From Promethearchaeota archaeon (GTDB lineage Archaea > Asgardarchaeota > Lokiarchaeia > Sigyniarchaeales > SOKP01), in assembly GCA_019058135.1 (NCBI GenBank), contig JAHLWE010000453.1, positions 1 to 7,201 of the forward strand: DNA of 7,201 nt. The letters run 5' to 3'. The translations under genes and the position numbers were made by a program. A model generated the notes under the pieces. The model saw only the letters and a program-made list of their open reading frames with translations. It was not told where the DNA came from and did not search any database. Positions 1 to 5,803 of the stretch are shown piece after piece. Position 1 is the first letter of the stretch, and each line of letters begins with the position of its first letter.

Positions 1-48
1 CTAGGTAGAAAAGCACATCTAACTATGGTTGGGAATTCTTTGATTTAA
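1..48 (+). CDS. Possible C-terminal end of an unidentified gene (5' partial)
   Basis: Frame 1 is open from the window edge to a TAA at 46-48 and would encode a 15-residue tail (LGRKAHLTMVGNSLI). The other two forward frames hit stops within the first few codons. The tail is too short to assign a family. If real, the gene runs toward the mannosidase gene, whose stop lies only about 20 bases away, a compact convergent arrangement. An open frame of 15 codons is easily produced by chance, so this is a weak call. Confidence 0.3.
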   Translation, partial: LGRKAHLTMVGNSLI

Positions 49-69
49 TTTTATAGTTGCATTTATATT

Positions 70-2787
70 TCATATTTTTATACTGAATCTCAATATCTCT
101 TGTGGTTTTGATACAAAAGTAAAGGAATTATCATTCTCAATCTTTATCTCCTCTATTGGTAATTCTAATAAATTTATTTTTTTAATACTCTTAATTTTTT
201 GATTGAATTTCAGTGTCCCTGTTGATTTTTTTCCAGATGTTTCTAATAATCTAATTAAGAGTCCATTATTTCCATCTTCAGGTTTTTTTATTGATGATAC
301 TATAAAATTTTTAGGTTCAATTGAAAAAAGACTAAATTCACTTCCTAATTTGCCCTTATTATGCTTGATCTTCCGAACAATCAAGGGTATGTTAAAATTT
401 TGAGCTTTTTTAGCTATAAGGTTATTAGGAAAATCACCATTATGTAAATATAAAGAGTATCTAAATGTATGATCTCCAATTGCATAAGCTTTAGGAATCC
501 GATAAAAAGGGCCAGCTATGGCAGGAACGGTTCCGTATATTATATTTGCAAGTAATCCAGTACTTCGCATGAGAGTCAGATAGCAAGAGTCTTTATTTTT
601 GCCAATTTCATATTCTGGTATTCCATAATTCATAATTGAAACTCCTTTTTTCTCCTTAATATTCGAAAAGTCCATCCAATTAATAACAGGTTTTATTCTA
701 TCATAATGTTCAAAATGTTTATTTATTTCCTTCCATGATTTTCCCACTTTTGGTTCAATATTTCGCTCAATAAATCCATATGGAATTTCTGATCTTATAG
801 TAGGGTTTGATATAGGAATTGGAAAACAGGCTTGAATACGAATGTTTCTTATGTTATTGTAAAATATAGTAATAAAATCAATTCTTACATCACCAAAATT
901 AGGAATTATGATATATTGAGTGATTTCGTTAATTGATTTAAATAAAATCTTACTTTTGCATTTTAATTTCCCATTTAATTTAACGACGGTTCTAACTGGT
1001 CCTTTTTCGACAACTTCTAGTTGAAAATCATACATATGATGGATTTTTCCAATTCTTCCAATATAATAGCCATCTCCTCTATCATTGTGGATTCTTAAAC
1101 CTCCAATTGAATATTTTCCATTTGAATTAAGCTCAAATTTATCTTTTTTATTAATAATACTAATTAATTTTCTATCTTTAAAGTCCAATTTTAGAATAGT
1201 ATTCTCAATAGTTTGAGTGTTGATTTCTTTTTGTTCCGATTTAGATGGTTCCTGATTTGAAGACTGGCTTTTCCTAATGGAATATAATGCATAACCGATT
1301 GGTGGAATATCTTTAGCCAAGAAAATGTAAGAATTTTCTTTCTCGTTGATTTTTTCTTTTTGATGAGGGATTTGTTTACCATTTTGATTCAATATAATAA
1401 ATTCTTTTATTTTACTGGATAGGTCTATTCTTTCAATGCTTGTGCGTTCCCAAGACAGTGGATTGAAAATTAAGAGAGGTATATCTTCTTTTAAAATATT
1501 AGATGTATCTATATTTTTAATGAAATAACTTAATGCACTTTTAAATAGCCTTTTTAATTGTAATTCTGTAAGTTTTAATTGCTTCATTATATTATCATAT
1601 GCTGCATCTATATGAACTCCGGTTATTCCATCATGGAAATCACAACAAAGAATTCGCTTTATTGCCTTAGTAATTTCCTCTTTAGGATAAGGAGTGTTAT
1701 TTAATAGATTGGATAGTGTCAAAAATAGTTCTGTTAAATAAAATTGATTCTCTAAAAATCGTATTTGTTGCTTTAATTTAGGTCGATTACTAAACGTTCC
1801 TGGGAATAGATCTGGAGGTCCTAAAAATTCATAGTTTTCTACAATACCAAATTTCTTTCTTGATTTTTTTAGAGCAGAGTGAAATTCTGAGGGAATTGCG
1901 ATAATTGCTTTATTTCCCTTATTTTTTTTGTTATAATAATCGACTGCATCAAGGATATTGGTACTCGGAGGAAGATTATCTGTTCCATTTAAAATCAGAA
2001 TATTATCAGTAGTTGACCTAACAATTCTATTTTTAATTGAAAACTTTAGACCCCCCATATCCAATCCGAATATCGAAATTCCTAACCCGGTATTTGATAA
2101 TCTACGAAAAATGTATTTAAATGGAGGAAAAATTTTTATTAAAAATTCATACATTCTGAAATTTTGTGGAATTATTTGTAAAGTTCCAGGAATTAGAAAG
2201 AATGGAAAAATAGGAGGCAAAATCGTCATTGCAAAAGGAGGAGGAATATATGTATAAGTTGAATACATCCAATGAGTAAGAATCTTTGACCCATCAAAAC
2301 TTTTCCACCAAAATTCTTGTGGGAGCCTTCTATTTCTTGCTCCTCTAACAAAAATAAAAAATTCAAAACCAGCTTTTTTTAATATCTGCGGAAGTTGGGG
2401 TGTTTGACCAAATGAATCAATAAGATATGCAATCTTTGAATCGATTCCAAAATGTTTTTTAAAATACCTACAACCATATAAAAATTGCCTTACAAGGCTT
2501 TCCCCGTTAGGTAAGAGAGTATCCGGAGCTACAATATCTCCACCGATTAACTCAATTTTTCTTTCTTTCACCCTCTGTTGGAGTTCTTCCCACATTTCGG
2601 GATAATTTATGCGAAAATATTCACATGCCATCACTGAATCAATAATATATCGATATTCAGGCTTTTTTCGCATTATTAATAATGTTTCTTTTATAATTCT
2701 GGCTGTCTTTACGCCCATCGAATCTGGATCATCCGTCCATAAATAATCATAATGAAAATGTGGAGATAAAAATATTTTTTTTCCCAT
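70..2787 (-). CDS. Glycoside hydrolase family 38 alpha-mannosidase-like protein
   Basis: A complete 905-residue protein, predicted to be a cytoplasmic zinc-dependent retaining glycosidase that removes alpha-linked mannose from glycans. Visible GH38 signatures are: HFHYD at 10-14 (His12 and Asp14 as likely zinc ligands); YLIDSFGQTPQLPQIL at 121-136 with Asp124 as the expected nucleophile; NGTDNLPP at 267-274 (Asp270 a candidate acid/base); and FHDGITG at 384-390, where His385 is the expected last zinc ligand. Domain order is normal: catalytic barrel to about 330, helical middle domain about 335-425, and a beta-sandwich C-terminal region with GDHTFRYSLYLHNGD at 771-785. There is no N-terminal signal peptide. 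Residues about 181-225 form an unusual Pro/Phe/Ile-rich hydrophobic stretch. The ATG at 2787 is chosen because the HxHxD motif lies right after it, as is usual in the family; an AAGG lies about 8 bases upstream. It follows the membrane protein gene by 29 bases and is probably co-transcribed with it. Family is secure; substrate is not (mannosylglycerate and N-glycan mannosidases share the fold). Confidence 0.93.
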   Translation of the reverse strand: MGKKIFLSPHFHYDYLWTDDPDSMGVKTARIIKETLLIMRKKPEYRYIIDSVMACEYFRINYPEMWEELQQRVKERKIELIGGDIVAPDTLLPNGESLVRQFLYGCRYFKKHFGIDSKIAYLIDSFGQTPQLPQILKKAGFEFFIFVRGARNRRLPQEFWWKSFDGSKILTHWMYSTYTYIPPPFAMTILPPIFPFFLIPGTLQIIPQNFRMYEFLIKIFPPFKYIFRRLSNTGLGISIFGLDMGGLKFSIKNRIVRSTTDNILILNGTDNLPPSTNILDAVDYYNKKNKGNKAIIAIPSEFHSALKKSRKKFGIVENYEFLGPPDLFPGTFSNRPKLKQQIRFLENQFYLTELFLTLSNLLNNTPYPKEEITKAIKRILCCDFHDGITGVHIDAAYDNIMKQLKLTELQLKRLFKSALSYFIKNIDTSNILKEDIPLLIFNPLSWERTSIERIDLSSKIKEFIILNQNGKQIPHQKEKINEKENSYIFLAKDIPPIGYALYSIRKSQSSNQEPSKSEQKEINTQTIENTILKLDFKDRKLISIINKKDKFELNSNGKYSIGGLRIHNDRGDGYYIGRIGKIHHMYDFQLEVVEKGPVRTVVKLNGKLKCKSKILFKSINEITQYIIIPNFGDVRIDFITIFYNNIRNIRIQACFPIPISNPTIRSEIPYGFIERNIEPKVGKSWKEINKHFEHYDRIKPVINWMDFSNIKEKKGVSIMNYGIPEYEIGKNKDSCYLTLMRSTGLLANIIYGTVPAIAGPFYRIPKAYAIGDHTFRYSLYLHNGDFPNNLIAKKAQNFNIPLIVRKIKHNKGKLGSEFSLFSIEPKNFIVSSIKKPEDGNNGLLIRLLETSGKKSTGTLKFNQKIKSIKKINLLELPIEEIKIENDNSFTFVSKPQEILRFSIKI

Positions 2788-2816
2788 TTTTAAAAACCTT
2801 ACTTTATTATATTCTT

Positions 2817-3152
2817 CTAATCATAATATACAATCATTTGAATTACACCTAAAATAGAGAGGCTCAAATCTATAAAAAAAACTGCTGTAAAAGATAAAGT
2901 AACCAAATTAATGATTACAATTATTGGAAAATAGATTGCGCAATAAAATAAAAATGGCTGGGAAATTATTCCACCCCAACCCCAGCGATCCTTCCTTAAA
3001 AACTCATAAATTGCCCAGAAACCCAAGATTGGCCAAAATAGGCTTATAAAATCCATAAATTCGGAATATGGAAAAAACTTAATTAATAACAATAAACAAT
3101 TAGCAGAATAAATTCCACTTAAAATTAAGGTATATTTCTTAGATTCGCTCAT
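2817..3152 (-). CDS. Small four-helix integral membrane protein, unknown function
   Basis: About 111 residues from the ATG at 3152, beginning MSESKKYT. An alternative ATG at 3197 in the same frame would add 15 residues. I prefer 3152 because a TATA-like element sits about 24 bases upstream, which fits a leaderless transcript, and because the protein then begins with a short charged segment before the first membrane span. Four hydrophobic segments are visible (about residues 9-26, 32-52, 62-83 and 87-107). A Trp/Gly-rich, positively charged loop (RKDRWGWGG, about 54-62) lies between spans 2 and 3. No catalytic motif or known family is recognised. It is the first gene of a probable two-gene unit with the GH38 enzyme downstream. 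A role in glycan or lipid-glycan handling is only a guess from that neighbourhood. Confidence 0.7.
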   Translation of the reverse strand: MSESKKYTLILSGIYSANCLLLLIKFFPYSEFMDFISLFWPILGFWAIYEFLRKDRWGWGGIISQPFLFYCAIYFPIIVIINLVTLSFTAVFFIDLSLSILGVIQMIVYYD

Positions 3153-3170
3153 AATAAATGATAAGTTTAA

Positions 3171-3182
3171 AAATATATTAAT
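3171..3182 (-). promoter_or_regulatory. Candidate TATA box for the membrane protein-mannosidase unit
   Basis: On the minus strand this reads ATTAATATATTT, centred about 24 bases upstream of the ATG at 3152. That is the spacing expected for a leaderless archaeal transcript starting at or next to that ATG. In such AT-rich DNA a TATA-like string is weak evidence alone; the spacing is what makes it plausible. Confidence 0.35.
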
Positions 3183-3261
3183 TTGTCTAAGGTTCATTCA
3201 ATAAAATTAAAATAAATGTGAAATTAAAAAAACCAATTAGAAATAATAATTTTTGATTCAA

Positions 3262-3704
3262 ATGGCTACCAACGAAAAAAGAGAGAAAAGAATCAAGGAA
3301 AAACTATTGGGAATAGAAGATTATACAGAAGTTCCTGTGAGAGCTGAGGATGTAGATTTTATGTCCATCGTGCATTTTAATGAATATTTAAATTATTTTG
3401 ATTTTGGATTTGTGAGTATTACCTCTAAATTAAATTTTAATGTATTCGAATCTGTTAAAAATGGTATTGTATTTCCTGTGAAAAAAGTTGAAATTGAATA
3501 TGCAAATTCTGCCATTTTTGGGATATTATAAAAGTTCATAGTCGTCTTTTAAAAATTGGTAATACTTCTATGACATTTAATCATGAATGTTATAGGAAAT
3601 TAGATTATGTATTATTAACCAAAGGTATAATGGTGAGATTAATTATGGATATGAATACCAATAAATTGATTAAAATAACTGAATTTTTTAAAGATTTGAT
3701 CTAA
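3262..3704 (+). pseudogene. Hotdog-fold (4HBT/YbgC-like) thioesterase, frameshifted copy 1
   Basis: The intact frame would encode about 147 residues, the usual length for a single-domain acyl-CoA thioesterase of the 4HBT superfamily. Residues 27-50 contain the family's N-terminal active-site pattern (RAEDVDFMSIVH, then NEYLNYFD), where an Asp followed by xVH and a Tyr-rich helix is typical. The reading frame breaks after the T5G3 run at 3515-3522. In frame the protein ends at TAA 3529-3531 (89 residues), but the homologous second half continues one frame over, from about 3522 (DIIKVHSRLLKIGN) to TAA 3702-3704. Restoring one base in the G or T run recovers a protein that aligns end to end with the copy at 3797-4246, about 60% identical by hand count. 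The ATG at 3262 is chosen because it aligns with the other copy's ATG; a TTG at 3253 is an alternative. The cause may be true decay or a homopolymer error in the assembly. Confidence 0.75.
3633..3676 (+). repeat. Near-identical 44-bp 3' segment shared by the two thioesterase copies (unit 1)
   Basis: Positions 3633-3676 and 4175-4218 match at 43 of 44 bases. The one difference is a synonymous third-base change in a Thr codon (ACC versus ACA). The rest of the two copies is clearly more diverged, so identity is concentrated at the 3' end, which encodes VRLIMDMNTNKLIKI. Confidence 0.85.
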
Positions 3705-3796
3705 TTTCATTTATTAACTTAAATCTGTTAAAATCAATAGTATTTAACGAAAAATTCTAATTAGAAAATAAATAAAGATAGTGTGGTTTGAAATTT

Positions 3797-4246
3797 ATGT
3801 CCCCAAATGAAGAAAGAGAGAAAAAAATAATTGAAAAACTACTTGGAATTGAAGACTTTAAAGAAATTGAAGTGCGAGTGGATGATACCGACTTAATGCA
3901 AGTTGTTCATTCAAATAAATATCTCAATTATTTTGACGATGGTTTTATTAGTTTTACTCAAAGATTAGGGAAAGATTGTGGCACCTTACATAAAGAGGGT
4001 ATTGTGTTCCCAGTGAGAAAGGTTGAAATTTAATATTTAAAATCAGCTACTTTTAGAGATAAAATTTTAATTCACACTCGAATTTTGAAAGTAGGGAATA
4101 CTTCGATAACACTTACTATGGACTGTTATAAAAATACAAAATCAAATGATACACTTTTGGTTAAAGGTTCAATCGTGAGATTAATTATGGATATGAATAC
4201 AAATAAATTGATTAAAATTACCGATTTTTTTAACGATATCATATGA
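3797..4246 (+). pseudogene. Hotdog-fold (4HBT/YbgC-like) thioesterase, copy 2 with in-frame stop
   Basis: Tandem paralog of the gene just upstream. From the ATG at 3797 it reads MSPNEEREKK and carries the same active-site pattern (RVDDTDLMQVVH followed by NKYLNYFD, about residues 27-48). The first stop is TAA at 4031-4033, giving only 78 residues, roughly half a hotdog domain. The same frame stays open beyond the stop to TGA 4244-4246, and its translation matches the second half of copy 1 (ILKVGNTSIT, then VRLIMDMNTNKLIKIT). At the stop position copy 1 has GAA (Glu), so a single G-to-T change explains the lesion. A hotdog monomer cut after about half its beta sheet should not fold. A TTG at 3788 is an alternative start. 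Substrate cannot be inferred beyond an acyl thioester. Confidence 0.75.
4175..4218 (+). repeat. Near-identical 44-bp 3' segment shared by the two thioesterase copies (unit 2)
   Basis: Partner of 3633-3676, in direct orientation about 540 bases away. It lies inside the second thioesterase copy, downstream of its in-frame stop. Confidence 0.85.
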
Positions 4247-4354
4247 ATTTTAATATGAAATTCAAATATTGGCCAAGATTTCTTTTTAAAACTAATTTAT
4301 AATAAATTTATTTCAAAAAATAATGTCAATTTTTGTGTAAAAATTTTAGTTTTA

Positions 4355-4367
4355 TTTAAAAATATAG
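4355..4367 (+). promoter_or_regulatory. Candidate TATA box for the small gene at 4406
   Basis: TTTAAAAATATAG sits about 45 bases upstream of the TTG start and 63 upstream of the first ATG. A transcript start near 4387 would leave a short leader. The surrounding sequence is almost all A/T, so this is a weak assignment. Confidence 0.25.
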
Positions 4368-4405
4368 ATATTGATGAAACAAAAAAGAACTATGATTTGA
4401 TTTAA

Positions 4406-4654
4406 TTGTCAGATAATAAGAAAATGAATTTTAATAGTGAAAAGTCTGATAAAAAAAGAAGTGTTGTAATTGCTAATCGAATGGAAGAGCATTGGTCGGG
4501 CAATGGTGGAAATGCTTCAGAGATGCATATGATTAATATCCATTTAAAGTCTAAAGGAAATGAAAATAAAAGCCTAATCATAAAATTGAAGGCAGACAAG
4601 ATTTCTGATGAAATTTTAAATGATCTTCCATCTTTAGTGAGAAAATTTTTTTAG
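4406..4654 (+). CDS. Small hypothetical protein (82 residues), unknown function
   Basis: A short, highly charged, Lys-rich soluble protein with no membrane span. The frame begins at TTG 4406, directly after an in-frame TAA; an ATG at 4424 would give 76 residues. Neither start has a clear Shine-Dalgarno. The N-terminal third is polar and probably disordered (Asn/Lys/Ser-rich). The middle has HWSGNGGNASEMHM (about 29-42). The C-terminal half alternates hydrophobic and charged residues as in a beta strand (INIHLKSKG, SLIIKLKA) and ends in a predicted helix (SDEILNDLPSLVRKFF). No family is recognised. The gene stands alone between the broken thioesterases and the Fe-S cluster, and an oligo-T stretch just after its stop suggests a separate transcript. 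The amphipathic pattern favours a real gene over chance. Confidence 0.6.
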   Translation: MSDNKKMNFNSEKSDKKRSVVIANRMEEHWSGNGGNASEMHMINIHLKSKGNENKSLIIKLKADKISDEILNDLPSLVRKFF

Positions 4655-4668
4655 AATAATGACATCTC

Positions 4669-4686
4669 TTTTTTTTAATCTTTTTT
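4669..4686 (+). terminator. Oligo-T archaeal-type terminator after the small gene
   Basis: Runs of eight T (4669-4676) and six T (4681-4686) begin 15 bases after the stop codon at 4652-4654. No stem-loop is evident. Archaeal polymerase terminates at such T tracts without a hairpin. Confidence 0.45.
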
Positions 4687-4729
4687 AGAAAAATGATTTA
4701 TTTTTGAGTTTTGAATGGTTATGCAAAAG

Positions 4730-4738
4730 TATATAAAG
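4730..4738 (+). promoter_or_regulatory. BRE/TATA promoter of the DUF5320-NifX-MinD cluster
   Basis: TATATAAAG is preceded by the purine-rich CAAAAG, a good match to an archaeal BRE plus TATA box and the clearest promoter in the window. Transcription should start about 25 bases downstream of the box centre, near 4757-4762. This would leave a leader of about 45 bases before the ATG at 4806. Confidence 0.6.
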
Positions 4739-4749
4739 GATTTTATATA

Positions 4750-4767
4750 TATGAATAGTGATTCATA
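4750..4767 (+). promoter_or_regulatory. Inverted repeat over the predicted start site: candidate operator
   Basis: TATGAAT and ATTCATA form a perfect 7-bp inverted repeat separated by AGTG. The element begins 12 bases after the TATA box and covers the predicted transcription start, the classic place for an archaeal repressor to block polymerase. The size suits a small winged-helix or ribbon-helix-helix dimer. No regulator gene is visible in the window. Confidence 0.45.
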
Positions 4768-4788
4768 AAAAAATAATTAATAAAAAAA

Positions 4789-4795
4789 GGAAGTG
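4789..4795 (+). promoter_or_regulatory. Shine-Dalgarno of the DUF5320 gene
   Basis: GGAAGTG differs by one base from GGAGGTG, complementary to the archaeal 16S 3' end, and lies 10 bases before the ATG at 4806. It fixes that start. Confidence 0.6.
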
Positions 4796-4805
4796 TATAT
4801 AAAAA

Positions 4806-5219
4806 ATGCCAGGTGGAGATGGAACTGGTCCTGGTGGTTTGGGACCAATGACTGGAAGATCTTTAGGTTATTGCGCTGGTTATTCAGCTCCAGGATTCAC
4901 AATGGGTCCTGGTATGGGCATGGCTTGGGGGAGAGGTTTTGGTAGAGGCAGAGGTTATTGGGGTTATGGAAGAGGTATGGGACGAGGTAGAGGATATTGG
5001 GGCAGAGGTCGTTGGTTTGGACCAGTTGCTTACCCAGTACAGACTCCAGTATATACGGGTGCTGTAACGCCTTATCCAGCTGTGGAATTACCTCAATCAG
5101 AAGAGTTCTTAACACAAGAAAGGCAATTTCTTGAAGCAGAATTAGAATCGATGAAGGGAGCTTTAGAGGATATTAACAAACGACTTTCAGAACTTAAAAA
5201 AGACCAGTCATCAGATTAA
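4806..5219 (+). CDS. DUF5320-type Gly/Arg-rich protein with C-terminal coiled coil
   Basis: A 137-residue soluble protein. The N terminus (MPGGDGTGPGGLGPMTGRS, then GYCAGY at 21-26) is the hallmark of the DUF5320 family, common in anaerobic archaea and bacteria next to NifX-like and MinD-like genes. Residues 41-70 are Gly/Arg/Trp/Tyr-rich and hold two copies of GRGRGYWG (46-53 and 59-66). A Pro/Val/Tyr linker (72-92) leads to a heptad-like charged helix (about 97-133), very likely a coiled coil for oligomerisation or partner binding. Cys23 is the only cysteine, so the protein alone cannot hold a normal Fe-S cluster. It is the first gene of the cluster, with its own promoter, candidate operator and Shine-Dalgarno; an oligo-T stretch right after the stop may end part of the transcripts, which would make it more abundant than the genes downstream. 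The molecular function of the family is not established; an accessory or scaffold role for the neighbouring proteins is inference. Confidence 0.85.
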   Translation: MPGGDGTGPGGLGPMTGRSLGYCAGYSAPGFTMGPGMGMAWGRGFGRGRGYWGYGRGMGRGRGYWGRGRWFGPVAYPVQTPVYTGAVTPYPAVELPQSEEFLTQERQFLEAELESMKGALEDINKRLSELKKDQSSD

Positions 5220-5221
5220 AA

Positions 5222-5239
5222 TTTTTTTTTATTTTTTTT
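5222..5239 (+). terminator. Oligo-T terminator or attenuator after the DUF5320 gene
   Basis: Nine T (5222-5230) and eight T (5232-5239), split by one A, start three bases after the stop codon. This is a strong archaeal T-tract terminator candidate. It may end the first transcript fully, or only partly, with the next gene read from its own promoter. Confidence 0.5.
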
Positions 5240-5246
5240 ATAAAAA
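5237..5246 (+). promoter_or_regulatory. Candidate TATA box of the NifX-like gene
   Basis: TTTATAAAAA at the end of the T tract would place a transcript start near 5267, giving a leader of about 33 bases that contains the Shine-Dalgarno. It is weak because of the A/T background, but supported by the T-tract just before it. Confidence 0.3.
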
Positions 5247-5284
5247 TTATTAAATAGTATTCAATTAAAAGTATTAATAAAGAA

Positions 5285-5289
5285 GAGGT
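5285..5289 (+). promoter_or_regulatory. Shine-Dalgarno of the NifX-like gene
   Basis: GAGGT, within AGAGGTT, lies 10 bases before the ATG at 5300 and decides that start. Confidence 0.6.
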
Positions 5290-5299
5290 TAAAATAATT

Positions 5300-5764
5300 A
5301 TGGTTGAAAGAATAGTAGGAATACCGACTTTTGGAGAAGGTGGGCTTCAATCTGCTATTAATCCAAGATTTGGTAGATGTGAATCATTTACTTTTGTAAA
5401 GATTGTTAATAATGAAATATCATCTGTGTATGTTGTTAGTAATGCAGCTGCCGGAGCAATGGGCGGTGCTGGAATTCAAGCAGGACAAACTTTGGGAAAT
5501 AATGGTGCAACAGAAGTTATTGTTGGACAATTGGGTCCAAATGCATTTCATGCGCTTAATTCATTAAATATAAAAATTTACCAAATACTACAGCAGAATT
5601 TAACGGTTAATGAAGCGATTAAATTACTTATTGAAGGAAAACTCACTCCTTTAAGTAATTCAAATGTTGGGGCACATTATGGGATGGGCGGTGGTGGTCG
5701 TGGAATGGGTGGCGGTCGTGGAATGGGTGGTGGCCGTGGAATGGGTGGAGGGCGTCAATTTTAA
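5300..5764 (+). CDS. NifX/NifB-C-type (dinitrogenase Fe-Mo cofactor-binding domain) protein with RGMGGG tail
   Basis: A 154-residue soluble protein. Residues 4-115 form the NifX/NafY/VnfX-type ribonuclease-H-like domain: IVGIPTFGEGGLQSAI, PRFGRCESF (22-30), a Gly/Ala loop AAGAMGGAGIQAGQ (50-63), and VIVGQLGPNAFHAL (73-86) are all typical. Members bind metal-sulfur clusters such as FeMo-co precursors or, in the sulfate-reducer orange protein ORP, a Mo-Cu-S cluster. The tail from 126 is a simple repeat: three RGMGGG units preceded by YGMGGGG and ending RQF. Cys27 is the only Cys; many homologs carry extra Cys/His in the tail, but this one does not. The family occurs widely in organisms without nitrogenase, so nitrogen fixation is not implied. 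It stands 39 bases before the first MinD-like gene on the same strand, suggesting cluster binding or transfer together with the Fe-S ATPases. The metal ligand is unknown. Confidence 0.88.
   Translation: MVERIVGIPTFGEGGLQSAINPRFGRCESFTFVKIVNNEISSVYVVSNAAAGAMGGAGIQAGQTLGNNGATEVIVGQLGPNAFHALNSLNIKIYQILQQNLTVNEAIKLLIEGKLTPLSNSNVGAHYGMGGGGRGMGGGRGMGGGRGMGGGRQF
5699..5752 (+). repeat. Three tandem 18-bp units coding for RGMGGG
   Basis: Three units of the pattern CGT GGA ATG GGT GGN GGN at 5699-5716, 5717-5734 and 5735-5752 differ only in third codon positions. A partial unit precedes them. The repeat is in frame and at the 3' end of the NifX-like gene, so copy number can vary without disrupting the domain. 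Confidence 0.9.
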
Positions 5765-5803
5765 TTGATTTTTCATTTTAGAATATAAAGCGTAATAAAC
5801 GAT

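Noticed and set aside
203..2257. Open frames of 63-99 codons overlapping the GH38 gene (203-403 and 1958-2257 on +, 1191-1382 on -)
   Set aside because: They lie wholly inside a gene with clear family motifs along its length, resemble no protein family, and are expected by chance opposite or beside a long AT-rich gene.
3515..3531. Programmed -1 frameshifting as the explanation for copy 1
   Set aside because: The required shift is -1, but the site reads T TTT GGG, which is not a canonical X XXY YYZ slippery heptamer (re-pairing in the A site would be poor), and no strong downstream stem or pseudoknot is evident.
4031..4033. Recoding of the in-frame stop as selenocysteine or pyrrolysine
   Set aside because: The codon is TAA; known recoding uses TGA (Sec) or TAG (Pyl), and the paralog has Glu at this position.
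4245..4263. Inverted repeat GAATTT-N7-AAATTC overlapping the stop of thioesterase copy 2
   Set aside because: Its arms are only six A/T-rich bases, it lacks a T tract right after it, and such palindromes are common by chance at this base composition.
4402..4599. Minus-strand open frame opposite the small gene
   Set aside because: It is hydrophobic in the way expected for the complement of a Lys/Asn-rich gene. The + strand version has a better promoter and terminator arrangement.
4897..5115. Minus-strand open frame of 72 codons inside the DUF5320 gene
   Set aside because: It is the complement of the Gly/Arg repeat region (Gly codons read as Pro/Thr/Leu-type codons), has no start signal, and the + strand gene has a Shine-Dalgarno and a family N terminus.
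5678..5752. Short tandem repeats as a CRISPR-like array
   Set aside because: The units are contiguous, have no spacers, are in frame, and vary only at third codon positions: a coding repeat.
5300..5764. Evidence for nitrogen fixation
   Set aside because: NifX-type domains occur in many organisms without nitrogenase, and no nifH, nifD, nifK or radical-SAM NifB domain is present here.
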